From contig CAJWHT010000002.1 in the NCBI GenBank assembly GCA_913041495.1, forward strand, positions 1-64,000: a stretch of 64,000 nt of DNA, given 5' to 3'. Every line of letters starts with the position of its first letter. Within the stretch, counting starts at the first letter, position 1. Below are positions 1 through 9,225 of the stretch, piece after piece. The DNA is from an uncultured Desulfobacteraceae bacterium (GTDB lineage: Bacteria > Desulfobacterota > Desulfobacteria > Desulfobacterales > Desulfobacteraceae). Below the pieces are notes generated by a model that saw nothing but the letters and a program-made list of their open reading frames with translations, was not told the DNA's origin and searched no databases. Position numbers and translations under genes: made by a program.

Positions 1-9
1 AAGGAGAAG

Positions 10-948
10 ATGGCGCGGCAATTCGGCGCCACCAACTTCATCATGCACATCCTTATCATGTGTCTGATCTGGTCTGTGGTGGCTTCCTGCTGGGACCTGA
101 TCATGGGTTTTGCCGGGATCTTCTCCTTCGGGCAGGTGGCCTTTTTCGTCATCGGTTCCTATGCCTCGGCCATTATTTCCGCAAGGTTCGGTATCGCCCC
201 GATCTTCGCCGTCTTCGCTGCCGGCGGAATTTCCGCAGCCCTTGGTGTCCTGGTGGGATTGCCCTGCCTGAAGCTGAAAGGGGCCTACATCGCCCTTGTC
301 ACCTTTGCCGTCCACATGATTTTAGAACCCTTTCTTAAAGGGGATATCGGCCGGGCACTGGGTACCGGCGGCTCCCGCGGGATTCTCACTATCCAGCCCA
401 TGGAGATCCTGGGCTATACCTTTAACTCCGCAGACCCCATACCCTACTTTTACCTGCTCTTTTTTGTGGCGGTGGTCTGTTCGGGCATCATCTTCATGGT
501 GATCCGGTCCCATTGGGGCACGGCCTTTTTGGCGCTCAAAGATGCCGAAGACTTTGCCACCTGCCTGGGGGTGTCGTCATTCAAGTACAAGCTTTTGGTA
601 TTTGCCCTGACGTCCTTTCTCACCGGTATGATCGGCGGATTTTACGCCCATTACGTGGGCATGCTCTCCACCCGGATGCTGGGCATTGACCTTTTTGTCA
701 CCCTGATGGTCATCCTGGTCATCGGCGGGGTGGGCAAGTTTCCCGGTGCCGTTATCGGCGCCTTTATCACCATCGCCATCAACGAGTTACTCTCCCCCTT
801 GGGGCCCTACCGGCCTATCATACTGGGGGCCATGGTCATTATCCTTGTCCTGTTGCTGCCCGACGGCATCATCGGGCTTTACGAGTCCATATTTTCAAAA
901 AAGGAGAAAGAGAACGCGTATAAGGAAAAAGAAAAACAATTGGCGTAA
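10..948 (+). CDS. livM: Branched-chain amino-acid ABC transporter permease (LivM type)
   Basis: This is an inner-membrane permease of the LivH/LivM family, which forms the channel for amino-acid import. The 312 residues contain about eight hydrophobic segments, and residues 28-45 hold the family-typical stretch around GFAGIFSFGQVAFF. The C-terminus is short and lysine-rich. The next gene, 30 bases downstream, encodes the matching binding protein, so both lie in one operon whose other members (second permease and ATPases) should lie upstream. The ATG at base 10 has AAGGAG only three bases before it, and the frame is open to base 1, so the true start may lie outside the window. Ligand specificity cannot be read from the sequence. 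Confidence 0.88.
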   Translation: MARQFGATNFIMHILIMCLIWSVVASCWDLIMGFAGIFSFGQVAFFVIGSYASAIISARFGIAPIFAVFAAGGISAALGVLVGLPCLKLKGAYIALVTFAVHMILEPFLKGDIGRALGTGGSRGILTIQPMEILGYTFNSADPIPYFYLLFFVAVVCSGIIFMVIRSHWGTAFLALKDAEDFATCLGVSSFKYKLLVFALTSFLTGMIGGFYAHYVGMLSTRMLGIDLFVTLMVILVIGGVGKFPGAVIGAFITIAINELLSPLGPYRPIILGAMVIILVLLLPDGIIGLYESIFSKKEKENAYKEKEKQLA

Positions 949-978
949 CGCGACAAACCCCAAATTTTAGGAGGCAAG

Positions 979-2202
979 ATGAGAAAAGCATTGGTTGTAG
1001 TCTTAAGTTTACTTTGCACCGTATTTTTTGCCGGCAGCAGTTTTGCCGGCGATACCATCAAGGTGGGGGTGCCCCTGGCCATGACCGGGCCCTATACCGA
1101 TACCGGTGACAATTACTGGAAGGGTATCAAGATGGCCATTGACGAGATCAACGAAGGCGGCGGTCTTTTGGGCAAACCGCTTGAACCCGTCCGCTTCGAC
1201 ACCCAGGAGTTTGCCCCGGAACGGGTCATGCAGGGTGCCGATTATCTGTGCGGACAGCTTAAGGTAGACTCCGTACACGCCGGTTGGGCCGGCTGGGGCC
1301 AGGATGTCCGGGCCTACGGCAAATACACCGCACCTTTCTTTGCCGACGACGGGTCCCAGGCCGCAGTTGACGTATTCAACCAGAACCGGGACCAGTACAA
1401 GAACATCTTCCAGCTAACCGACACCGGTATCAACCAGGCCCAGTCCATGTTTAACGTCCTCATGGCGCTGCCATACGAATATCCCAATAAAAAGGCCGTC
1501 ATCATCACGGCTGACGACGCCTGGGGCACCGAAGTGGGGGACACCCTGAAAGACAATTTCAAGAAAAAGGGCTGGAAAGTGGCCATGCATGAACTGGTGC
1601 CCTATGGCACCAACCAGTGGGGCCCCTTGCTGACCAAAATCCGCAAAATCAAACCGGCCATCATCCACGTGGAGATTGTCTCCGCCCAGGAGGTGATCAC
1701 CTTCTTTCGCCAGTTCATGAAGCGGCCCACCAACTCTATCCTCTCCTATGGATACTCCCTGGTTCCCAGGGAAGTGGTCGGCACCATGGGTAAAGAGGCG
1801 GACGGCCTCATCGGTGAAGTGCCTACTGCCATGCCCACCCCTGAAGCCCCCACCCCTGAAGCGCAGGCCTGGCTGGATAAATTCCAGGGGATCTGGGGAC
1901 ATCTTCCCCAGGCCGGCTCCTGGGCCGCCTACAGTGGTGTCAAAGCCTGGGCCGCGGCTGCCGCAGCCGTGGGGGATGTGACAAACCATGATGCCATCTC
2001 CGATTACATTGCCGCCAACGGCTACAAGGGCGAGACCGGCATGTGGAAATGGGATGAGAACCACGTCATGAGAGCCGGCGGCGATGTGCCCATCGGGCAC
2101 TACCAGGTGCAGAACGGCGAGATGATCGCCATTTTTACCGATCCCCCTGCCAAACCCTATAAGAATTATAAGTTCATCGTTCCCAGATGGATTAAGCAGT
2201 AA
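979..2202 (+). CDS. Periplasmic amino-acid-binding protein of a Liv-type ABC transporter
   Basis: This is a substrate-binding protein of the Peripla_BP_6 (LivK) family. A signal peptide covers about residues 1-23, with a hydrophobic core and cleavage near SSFAG. It is followed by the typical opening IKVGVPLAMTGPYTDTG and by repeated alpha/beta segments of a two-lobed fold. At 407 residues the length is normal for the family. A strong ribosome site (TAGGAGG) lies seven bases before the ATG. It follows the LivM permease in the same direction and is the last gene of the operon, ahead of a hairpin terminator. The ligand could be a branched-chain amino acid, an amide or urea. Confidence 0.88.
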   Translation: MRKALVVVLSLLCTVFFAGSSFAGDTIKVGVPLAMTGPYTDTGDNYWKGIKMAIDEINEGGGLLGKPLEPVRFDTQEFAPERVMQGADYLCGQLKVDSVHAGWAGWGQDVRAYGKYTAPFFADDGSQAAVDVFNQNRDQYKNIFQLTDTGINQAQSMFNVLMALPYEYPNKKAVIITADDAWGTEVGDTLKDNFKKKGWKVAMHELVPYGTNQWGPLLTKIRKIKPAIIHVEIVSAQEVITFFRQFMKRPTNSILSYGYSLVPREVVGTMGKEADGLIGEVPTAMPTPEAPTPEAQAWLDKFQGIWGHLPQAGSWAAYSGVKAWAAAAAAVGDVTNHDAISDYIAANGYKGETGMWKWDENHVMRAGGDVPIGHYQVQNGEMIAIFTDPPAKPYKNYKFIVPRWIKQ

Positions 2203-2276
2203 GGGAGGCAGGCCAAGGGCGATATCGTCTTTGTAGAAGTAAGCCACAAGAGTCTAACGAAAAAAAGCGTCAAACA

Positions 2277-2322
2277 AATGGCCGTCCTTCTTTCCGTGCA
2301 GGGTAACAAGGACGGCCATTCT
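2277..2322 (+). terminator. Intrinsic terminator of the Liv operon
   Basis: A perfect 13-base inverted repeat (AATGGCCGTCCTT, then AAGGACGGCCATT) with an 18-base loop is followed by CTTATTT. It lies 75 bases after the binding-protein stop codon and before the phosphatase gene. Confidence 0.75.
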
Positions 2323-2378
2323 TATTTAAACCGGGCCGGCTGCACCAAAAGCCGGGCCAATTCAAGGAGAGAGTATAG

Positions 2379-4001
2379 ATGAAAATCCGTTTCAACGCAA
2401 TTACGGTCCTTGTGCTGTCTTTTTTCCTTTTTACCGGCTGCGCCGCAAAGCAGTCTGAACTTGGAAGGACAACATCCAAACCCAAAAATGTGATTTTGAT
2501 TATCGGTGACGGCATGGGGCCGGAACAGGTGGGCATGCTGCTTACCTATGCCCGTCAGGCAAAGGAGCCCGTACTGGCAGACCGGCTCACCGGGTTCGAC
2601 AAACTCATGGACCAGGGCGGCAGCATGGGGCTGTCCATGACCTATGCCGACAATGTGCTTGTGGTGGATTCCGCGGCGTCAGGCAGTCAGATGGCCACCG
2701 GCAAATTCGCCGGTTCCGAGATGATCGGCCTGGATCATAACGGAAACCGGGCAGAGACTGTTCTGGAACGGGCCAAAGCCGCCGGAAAATCCACCGGCCT
2801 GATATCCGATACCCGGGTGACCCATGCCACCCCGGCCGCCTTCGCCGCCCACCAGGCCCATCGTAAAATGGAAAATGAAATTGCCGCAGAAATGCTGGCA
2901 CTGGGGCCGGACGTAATGCTGGGCGGCGGTTTGCGTCACTGGATTCCGAAATCTGCCAACGACAAGGCCTCTGCCGTTAGAAAATCACTTCAAGAGATGA
3001 CCGAAGGCGCCGTCCGGATCAAATCCAAGCGTAAGGATGACAGAAACCTGGTTGAGGAAGCAAAGGCCAAAGGATACAGCCTTGCATTTACCAAAGGGCA
3101 GATGGAGGCTGTTTCGGGAAAACTTTTGGGACTCTTTTCATACTCGGCCATGCCCGATGCGATTAGAGTAAGCAACGCCCTTGATGATCCGAAAAGAAAA
3201 ACACCGACCCTCAAGGAAATGTCCGCAAAGGCCATCGACATCCTGTCCCGAAACGACAATGGTTTTTTCCTGATGGTGGAAGCCGGCTTGATTGACTGGG
3301 CCGCCCATTACAACGATGCCGGTCTCATGCTTCACGAAATGATGCGGATCGATGAAACCGTTAACTACGTCCTGGACTGGGCAAAAGACAGGGACGACAC
3401 TCTGGTCATCGTCACCGCCGATCACACCACCGGCGGTTTCGGCTTCAGCTATACCGGAAAGAGCATTCCTAAACCCAGGTCGCTGTCCGGTGAGATGTTT
3501 AAAGACAGAAAACACAAGCCGAACTATAACTTTGGGGATCCTGCGATACTGGACAAGCTCTATGCCCAGCAGTTGAGCTATACTGATATCTTCAAAAAAT
3601 TTGACCGGCTTTCAGACGCTGATAAAACCCCTGCTGCCCTGGCCGATTTGATTAATGAGTACACCTCATTTCCGATTACACAGACCCAGGCCGCACGAAT
3701 TCTTGAGACCGAGGACAATCCGATCTATAAAAAAGGCCACAGTTACTTAGGTTCCAAAACCGTTCCTAAACTGGACAATAAAGATGCCTTTTTTGTTTAC
3801 CAGTTATACGACAACCGCCAAAACCTGCTGGCCCTGGAAGTGGCTTCAGACCAGCATGTGGTCTGGAACACCGGCACCCATACCAGCACACCGGTCCTGG
3901 TATTTTCAAAAGGTCCCGGCGGATCACAGGTGCCGTTTACAGGTATTATGCACCATACGGATCTGGGACAACGTGCCATGGATGCGGTAACTGTGCCCTA
4001 A
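2379..4001 (+). CDS. phoA: Alkaline phosphatase, predicted lipoprotein
   Basis: This enzyme of the alkaline phosphatase superfamily hydrolyses phosphomonoesters using two zinc ions and one magnesium. The N-terminus is a lipoprotein signal with lipobox FTGC (Cys21), so the protein is probably tethered to a membrane facing the periplasm. Metal and active-site signatures are present: IIGDGMG near residue 42, VDSAASG with the nucleophilic serine at about residue 98, LIDWAAH, TADHTTGGF and, near the end, TGTHTSTPV. The 540-residue length suits the family. AAGGAGAGAG precedes the ATG. It stands alone between a terminator and a small membrane gene. No pho box was recognised upstream. Confidence 0.9.
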   Translation: MKIRFNAITVLVLSFFLFTGCAAKQSELGRTTSKPKNVILIIGDGMGPEQVGMLLTYARQAKEPVLADRLTGFDKLMDQGGSMGLSMTYADNVLVVDSAASGSQMATGKFAGSEMIGLDHNGNRAETVLERAKAAGKSTGLISDTRVTHATPAAFAAHQAHRKMENEIAAEMLALGPDVMLGGGLRHWIPKSANDKASAVRKSLQEMTEGAVRIKSKRKDDRNLVEEAKAKGYSLAFTKGQMEAVSGKLLGLFSYSAMPDAIRVSNALDDPKRKTPTLKEMSAKAIDILSRNDNGFFLMVEAGLIDWAAHYNDAGLMLHEMMRIDETVNYVLDWAKDRDDTLVIVTADHTTGGFGFSYTGKSIPKPRSLSGEMFKDRKHKPNYNFGDPAILDKLYAQQLSYTDIFKKFDRLSDADKTPAALADLINEYTSFPITQTQAARILETEDNPIYKKGHSYLGSKTVPKLDNKDAFFVYQLYDNRQNLLALEVASDQHVVWNTGTHTSTPVLVFSKGPGGSQVPFTGIMHHTDLGQRAMDAVTVP

Positions 4002-4032
4002 CGGTTTCTCCAGGTAATTGTTCACCCCCAAA

Positions 4033-4066
4033 GCCGGCCCGGGTTTTGGCGCTGCCCCGGGCCGGC
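4033..4066 (+). other. GC-rich intergenic hairpin
   Basis: An 11-base perfect inverted repeat (GCCGGCCCGGG, then CCCGGGCCGGC) lies between the phosphatase stop and the following small gene. There is no T-tract, so it may be an mRNA-stabilising or attenuating structure rather than a full terminator. Confidence 0.5.
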
Positions 4067-4092
4067 CAACATAGTAAATGAAAGGCAACGAT

Positions 4093-4299
4093 ATGGCACA
4101 GCATGGAGATAAACTGGAGAGAACCTGCCAGCTCTGGGGCTGGGGATTGTTTATCATCTCAGCCCTGTTCTTTTGCTGGGGCAGCCTGAAAGCCGGCGAT
4201 ATGATCGGCTTTCTGGGTGCCTTTTTCTTCCTGGTGGCCTGTATTGTGTTCCTGATTCCCTTTGTGTTCAACAGCCCCGATCATAGCAAACATCAATGA
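4093..4299 (+). CDS. Small two-helix membrane protein, unknown function
   Basis: A 68-residue protein with two predicted membrane helices (around LWGWGLFIISALFFCWG and FLGAFFFLVACIVFLIPFVF), a short charged N-terminus and a polar His-rich tail. The start at base 4093 is chosen because AAAGG lies seven bases before it; the upstream in-frame ATG at 4078 has no ribosome site. It follows the phosphatase gene in the same direction after a GC-rich hairpin and could be co-transcribed. I do not recognise the family. Confidence 0.6.
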   Translation: MAQHGDKLERTCQLWGWGLFIISALFFCWGSLKAGDMIGFLGAFFFLVACIVFLIPFVFNSPDHSKHQ

Positions 4300-4437
4300 A
4301 TGATGCGTTACACCGCCGCCCCTTCTCTGGATGGCTTTTGTAAACCGCGTGAAATTTGACTTCACTTGGTAGATACATTACGATTGCTAGGTTCCATCAT
4401 GATATAGATCCATGACGATAATTCCGGAAGGGATGTA

Positions 4438-6198
4438 ATGGGGTTGCGGCATCTGAAATTGAATTACAGGTTTTTTTGTTTGCTGGCCTTGGCCGTGGTG
4501 CTACTGGTGGCTGATGTGCATGCCGGTGACCGGTTGCTGCGGGTTTCCCGGGAGCGTTCGGAAGATCTTCTGGCCCCATATATGGACGTGCTTGAAGATC
4601 CCGGGGGGCACCTGACCTGGAGAGAGATTCAGGAAACTGTCCAGGCGCAACGTTTCCTTCCCCTGCACGAAGACGGATTGAATTTCGGGCTGTCCGAATC
4701 GGTTTTCTGGCTCCGGTTCCATGTGGGAACCGAATTGGGAAATCGTGGAGCGGTGTCCATTGACCGGATATTCACCCCGGGGGCCGGATTTCCGGGCCGG
4801 CTTCGCTGGACGCTATACGACGGCCCAACCGGCAGTTTGATTGCGGACAACCGGACCGGGCACCATGACAATGAAATGGTGGAAATGGACATTGGGCCCG
4901 GCACCCGTCATTATTATCTAAAGATAGGGTCCGACACCGCCCTGGTGCTCAGACCTAAGCTTAGTACCTGGTATGACTGTCTTGAGCAAAGCCGTCTTGC
5001 AGCCATTGGCTTCGGCCTCTTTTTCGGTATCATCGGTGCGGTGGCCGTATACAACCTCCTGCTCTATTTTTCCTTCAATGACCTGAGCTATCTGTGGTAT
5101 GTGATCCATCTGGTCTGTGTCATCCTTTACTTCATGGGGATCAACGGCCTGACAGGGCAGTATGTTATTAAAGGTAATTCTGACCTGGTGGGGTTGCTGA
5201 ACCGGTCTTTTTTAGGGGGGATGGCAGCTTCCATGGCCCTGTTGACCCGGTCTTTTCTCATGACCCGGATACTGGCCCCCCGGATTGATAGGATGTTTTT
5301 GGCCCTCTGCGGCCTGACCTGCATACTCATTGTCTTAAATACCGTTGTTGCTGCCCGGTTTGTGAATACGTTGCTGAGCCTGCTGGGCATCGTCATCCCC
5401 GTGATGATGGTCCTGGCTTCATGGCGGAGCAAGTCCTTGGGGTTCAAGCCTGCCCGTCTGTACATGGTGGCATGGGGAATTTTCGTGATCGGTGCCATGT
5501 CCTTTGCTTTGACCGCTTCGGGCACCATCTCCTTTTCCCTTCCCGGCTTTTATGCCTTTCAGGGGGGCTGTGCCGTTGCCGCTGTGCTTCTCTCTTTTGC
5601 CCTGGGCAATAGAATCCAGGCCCTGCGCACCGAACAGGCCGCCCTGAAGAAAAAGGAAAAGGATCTGCGGCGGCTGGCCGCCATTGATCCGCTCACCGGT
5701 GCGGCCAACCGGCGGTCGTTTATGACCTGTGGTGCTGAGGCACTGGAAGCTACGCGAAAATCCGGGCAGCCCTTTTCTCTGCTTATGGTGGATGTGGATC
5801 ATTTTAAAGCGGTCAACGATACCTACGGTCATTCCGCCGGGGATCTGGTTTTGAAAAATCTGGTCCGGGTCTGTGCCGGCATCCTGAGAGACACGGATAT
5901 TTTCGGACGGTTGGGCGGGGAAGAATTCGGGGTTATCCTCCCTGATACGGACGGCAAGGCAGCTGCCACCATCGGCAACCGGTTAAGGCAGGCCTTGGCA
6001 GCCACATCGGTAAGCTCCGGAGGGGATACGATCTTTGTTACCATCAGCCTTGGTCTGGCTGTGGACAGCCGGGGGATGGATACCCTGGAGCAAATCATCG
6101 TCCGGGCGGACGCGGCGCTTTACAAGGCGAAAGCCCGGGGCCGGAACTGTCTGGTTCCTTCTGAGATCCATCCGGGTGTCGTGAATGTGTCTAAGTGA
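4438..6198 (+). CDS. Diguanylate cyclase with 7TM-DISM sensor region
   Basis: This is a membrane-bound c-di-GMP synthase. The order is: signal anchor (residues 1-30), an extracytoplasmic beta-rich sensor of the 7TMR-DISMED2 type (about 35-175), seven hydrophobic helices (about 180-390), a short coiled segment, then a GGDEF domain opening at DPLTGAANRR. The active-site motif is GGEEF (about residues 493-497), so catalysis is likely. An inhibitory I-site RDTD sits five residues upstream, which predicts product feedback. The sensor family often binds carbohydrates or other small ligands, but the ligand is unknown here. It stands as a single gene with GGAAGGG before the ATG. Confidence 0.88.
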   Translation: MGLRHLKLNYRFFCLLALAVVLLVADVHAGDRLLRVSRERSEDLLAPYMDVLEDPGGHLTWREIQETVQAQRFLPLHEDGLNFGLSESVFWLRFHVGTELGNRGAVSIDRIFTPGAGFPGRLRWTLYDGPTGSLIADNRTGHHDNEMVEMDIGPGTRHYYLKIGSDTALVLRPKLSTWYDCLEQSRLAAIGFGLFFGIIGAVAVYNLLLYFSFNDLSYLWYVIHLVCVILYFMGINGLTGQYVIKGNSDLVGLLNRSFLGGMAASMALLTRSFLMTRILAPRIDRMFLALCGLTCILIVLNTVVAARFVNTLLSLLGIVIPVMMVLASWRSKSLGFKPARLYMVAWGIFVIGAMSFALTASGTISFSLPGFYAFQGGCAVAAVLLSFALGNRIQALRTEQAALKKKEKDLRRLAAIDPLTGAANRRSFMTCGAEALEATRKSGQPFSLLMVDVDHFKAVNDTYGHSAGDLVLKNLVRVCAGILRDTDIFGRLGGEEFGVILPDTDGKAAATIGNRLRQALAATSVSSGGDTIFVTISLGLAVDSRGMDTLEQIIVRADAALYKAKARGRNCLVPSEIHPGVVNVSK

Positions 6199-6230
6199 CT
6201 AACAGGGAGATTACCCCCTGATAGTCACTT
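6193..6230 (+). other. Hairpin spanning the stop codon of the diguanylate cyclase gene
   Basis: A 15-base inverted repeat with one mismatch (AAGTGACTAACAGGG, then CCCTGATAGTCACTT) overlaps the stop codon. No T-run follows on either strand. It may act as a weak bidirectional terminator between this gene and the convergent small ORF. Confidence 0.45.
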
Positions 6231-6276
6231 GTATAACGAAACATGCGTTGTGAGTTTTTGTTGGTCTCCGGTGTTA

Positions 6277-6387
6277 CTACCCCTGCTGTCTTTCCTTTGC
6301 ATCGGTGTCTTTGTGGATAACACTTCCGCTGTAAATGAGGCAGAACAGGGATATTCCCAAAATAATCAATCCAATATCCTGATACAT
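6277..6387 (-). CDS. Predicted 36-residue single-pass membrane protein
   Basis: The first 22 residues of this small protein form one hydrophobic helix (IGLIILGISLFCLIYSG), followed by a charged tail rich in Lys, Asp and Glu. The start is supported by a near-perfect ribosome site, AAAAAGGAG, six bases before the ATG. The longer in-frame ORF to 6507 lacks such a site. It lies downstream of the short-chain dehydrogenase gene on the same strand, separated by about 230 bases. Size and layout recall small accessory subunits of membrane complexes, but no family was recognised. The region 6388-6616 holds no other convincing gene; a TATAAT-like box is visible on the plus strand near 6562. Confidence 0.5.
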   Translation of the reverse strand: MYQDIGLIILGISLFCLIYSGSVIHKDTDAKERQQG

Positions 6388-6616
6388 GGTATTCTCCTTT
6401 TTATGGGTGTTGCAATCGTACTTCAATGCATCTGCAATTCCTGTTCCATCATTGAGCGGCAGAGCAGGAGAGCCGCTGTATTGGATATGATCGGGATATT
6501 CGGTCAATCCGGTGTGGGATACCTGCCAAACTTCGGGTGGTGAAATATCACTGTTTTTGCGCTATAATACCGGAAGTTAAAAAAAGATAGGCTCAGAAGT
6601 CCTGGGGAAAGCAGGG

Positions 6617-7447
6617 TCAGGCCAGTCCGAACTTCTTTTTTAAGATCCGGTCCAGAATTTTTGTGGGCAGCCATTTTTTCATCATGGGAATCATGGCGCT
6701 CATTTTTCCCAGCCGGACCACGGCATCCGGCTCATCTGAAAGGATGTGGTCCGCAAGGGCGGATGCGAAGACATCCGTCGGTGTGGCATCTTTTTGAGAG
6801 GCATTGGCACGGGCCTCGATAGCCGCCTTCATGGGCAGATACCAGGAGGTATCCTTCAGCACACGGGCAATGGTCTTTCCGGCAGCATTGCCGAAATCGG
6901 ACCGGATGGCTCCGGGCTGCACCGTCATTACATGGATGCCGAAGCCTGTAAGTTCCATGCGCAAGGCATCGGACAGGGCATGCAAGGCGGCTTTTGACGC
7001 GCAGTACGCCCCGGAAAATGGTGTGGGCGTGATGCCGGAGATGGAACCGATATTCACGATCATCCCGCTCCCTTTTTCTTTCATGGTCCGGGCAGCCTGG
7101 GCTGCCAGGGTCATCGGGGCGACCACGTTGGTATCAAGTTGCCTGATCAGTTCATCCCGGGGCAGTTCGATGGCCGGGCCGATCAGGGCATAACCCGCAT
7201 TGTTGATCAGGATGTCGATGCCGCCTTCTTGGGCGATAACTGCATCAATCACCTGTGCCCCCTGATCCGGATCCGTAACGTCGAGGCAATGGGTTGCCAT
7301 GTCCATGCGTTCAAGGTCTTCTATGTCTGCAAGGGTTCTTGCCGTGGCTGCAACCCGGCATCCCCGTTCATGCAGAGCAATGCTTAAGGCCCTGCCGATG
7401 CCTGATGAACATCCTGTGATCAATACCACTTTAGGCTTGGGTACCAT
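6617..7447 (-). CDS. Short-chain dehydrogenase/reductase
   Basis: This is a classical SDR oxidoreductase with a Rossmann fold. The nucleotide-binding motif TGCSSGIG is at residues 11-18, NNAG at 82-85, the catalytic serine around 135-137 and YCASK with Tyr148 and Lys152. The length of 276 residues and a C-terminal substrate-covering region are normal. Asp near residue 60 in CLDVTDP is the usual adenine-ring contact. The substrate cannot be deduced. It is transcribed divergently from the hypothetical gene at 7589 and is followed by a possible small membrane gene on the same strand. TCAGGAGGGATCT precedes the ATG. Confidence 0.88.
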   Translation of the reverse strand: MVPKPKVVLITGCSSGIGRALSIALHERGCRVAATARTLADIEDLERMDMATHCLDVTDPDQGAQVIDAVIAQEGGIDILINNAGYALIGPAIELPRDELIRQLDTNVVAPMTLAAQAARTMKEKGSGMIVNIGSISGITPTPFSGAYCASKAALHALSDALRMELTGFGIHVMTVQPGAIRSDFGNAAGKTIARVLKDTSWYLPMKAAIEARANASQKDATPTDVFASALADHILSDEPDAVVRLGKMSAMIPMMKKWLPTKILDRILKKKFGLA

Positions 7448-7588
7448 AGATCCCTCCTGACAACACTGTCGTGTTTTAGCCTTCTCTTTGAGCGTTCAAA
7501 GATAATTGATCATCATCACTTTAAAACGGGTATAATCCATCTGGAAAATTACTTCCAGAATTATTCACAGAGCCTGTGGCCTTCTTTT

Positions 7589-8080
7589 ATGATAAAAGAT
7601 AAGAAAAGGGACGGGAGGATTGTTCGGAAAGCCATGTATTTTAAAATAACATATTCAGCCATCTACAACTGGAAAGGTACGGGGACTGAAAGAGAGCAGA
7701 ACGATCCAAGCCTGATGGATTCGTTCTGCCACCTTATTATCGCCCACGAAGCCACCAGCGGAACGGCCTGGGTGCTCCTGATTGACCAGGGGGACGATGC
7801 CGGTGTATCGGCAACCAATTGTGTTGAATATATACTTCCCAGGATCTGTGAGCGATTCACCCTGGAAGTCTCCAATATCCGCGCGTTTGAAGTATGGCCG
7901 CATCATAAGGATGATCCAAGGCTCAAATACACGGAAATCGTCATATCTGATATGGGGTTTAACGATTCGGGGGACTGGGTGCTTCGAAACGCCTGGCGTC
8001 CTGCAGATCGCCAGGATGCTATGATTCTGGATCAGCTCATTGAAACGGTGGGGGAAAAAGTCATCCGGGAGGAGATATAG
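7589..8080 (+). CDS. Hypothetical protein
   Basis: A soluble, acidic protein of 163 residues (148 if it starts at the ATG at 7634, which has GGAAAG just before it). It has no signal peptide or membrane segment, and I recognise no domain. Sequence composition looks like a real gene: mixed alpha/beta pattern, one Cys pair region (TNCVEYILPRICERF) and several Trp residues. It lies upstream of the racemase gene in the same direction, about 100 bases away, so it could belong to the catabolic locus, but the spacing does not prove this. Confidence 0.55.
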   Translation: MIKDKKRDGRIVRKAMYFKITYSAIYNWKGTGTEREQNDPSLMDSFCHLIIAHEATSGTAWVLLIDQGDDAGVSATNCVEYILPRICERFTLEVSNIRAFEVWPHHKDDPRLKYTEIVISDMGFNDSGDWVLRNAWRPADRQDAMILDQLIETVGEKVIREEI

Positions 8081-8184
8081 GAATTCGCAGGCTTTCTTGA
8101 AAAGCACTTGATCCGCCGGGACCATTGATGCTAACTTTTCGTTGCAGTGCCGACCCCGATTTAATCAGCAAGGACATTCTTCTT

Positions 8185-9225
8185 ATGGCTTTTTTAAACG
8201 ATGTTGCATCCATTTTTTCATCCCCGAAATCTCTCATCACCACCATCGATTCACACACCGAAGGTGAGGCCACGCGTCTGATTGTGGATGGTGTCGGAGC
8301 GGTTCCCGGCGATACCATGTCTGATAAACTGGACTATTTCAAGGCACATTACGATTATGTCCGCTGTCTGACCACCAAGGAACCCCGAGGATCCAGGAGT
8401 ATCCTTGCGGCCATGGTCACCGAGGGGGTGACCCCGGGGGCGGCATTCGGGTTGATCTATATGGATGCCAAGCGGTATCCGTACCTCTGCGGCCATGCCA
8501 CCATCGGGGCGGTGGTCACCCTTGCCAGAACCGGTTTCCTGGAACTTGTTGAAGGGGAAAACCAGGTGCTGGTGGATACCCCTTCCGGCGTTATGGATGC
8601 AAGGGCCCAGGTTGTGAACGGCGAGGTGATCTCTGTGGCCATCAATATGGTGCCCGCCTTTGTCCATGACACGGACCGTGAAATTGAGGTGCCCGGGTAC
8701 GGGCGTATCGTGGTGGATCTGGTTTGCACCGGCGGATACTTTGCCATGGTGGACAGTGATCTTTTGGGGATATCCCCGGTGATGGACAACCGTAAACAAT
8801 TGGTGGACCTGGGGATGAAAATTATCGATGCGGCCAACGAGCAACTGACGGTAGTCCATCCCCTGCGGCCCGAGGTCAATACCATTGATGTCACGGAATT
8901 CCACACCTCAACCCATGACGGAGACGGCCATTGGGGACGAGGGGTGGTGGTCTACGGCGAATCCCATATGGACCGGTCCCCCTGCGGCACGGGAACAGCG
9001 GCCAAGCTGGCCCTTCTTTGCCACCGGGGGAAACTGGGGATGCACCAGGCCTACCGGAACTTAAGCCCCTTAGGTACCGCCTTTGACGCCGACGTGGTGG
9101 ACCAAACCGATATCGGCGGTAAAACAGCATATGTCGCACGGATTAAAGGCCGGGCATGGATCACCGGCCTTCACTATTTTTCCCTGGACCCCACCGATCC
9201 CTTTACGCAAGGATATATCGTATGA
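8185..9225 (+). CDS. Proline racemase / hydroxyproline epimerase family enzyme
   Basis: This cofactor-independent racemase family inverts the alpha-carbon of proline or hydroxyproline using two cysteines. Both are present: YLCGHATIG (Cys about 102) and SPCGTGT (Cys about 267). The first is replaced in the related hydroxyproline dehydratases, so an epimerase or racemase is favoured. The family opening DSHTEGE is at about residues 22-28. The ATG at 8185 is preferred because AAGGA lies ten bases before it; the ORF extends to a TTG at 8125. The stop overlaps the next gene in an ATGA junction, so the two are translationally coupled. Substrate (proline, hydroxyproline or another imino acid) is undetermined. 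Confidence 0.87.
   Translation: MAFLNDVASIFSSPKSLITTIDSHTEGEATRLIVDGVGAVPGDTMSDKLDYFKAHYDYVRCLTTKEPRGSRSILAAMVTEGVTPGAAFGLIYMDAKRYPYLCGHATIGAVVTLARTGFLELVEGENQVLVDTPSGVMDARAQVVNGEVISVAINMVPAFVHDTDREIEVPGYGRIVVDLVCTGGYFAMVDSDLLGISPVMDNRKQLVDLGMKIIDAANEQLTVVHPLRPEVNTIDVTEFHTSTHDGDGHWGRGVVVYGESHMDRSPCGTGTAAKLALLCHRGKLGMHQAYRNLSPLGTAFDADVVDQTDIGGKTAYVARIKGRAWITGLHYFSLDPTDPFTQGYIV

Noticed and set aside
1414-2247. 277-codon minus-strand ORF
   Set aside because: A shadow of the binding-protein gene; Gly/His-rich low-complexity translation without a start signal.
6229-6543. 104-codon plus-strand ORF
   Set aside because: No ribosome site, odd composition, and the opposite strand carries a better supported small gene.
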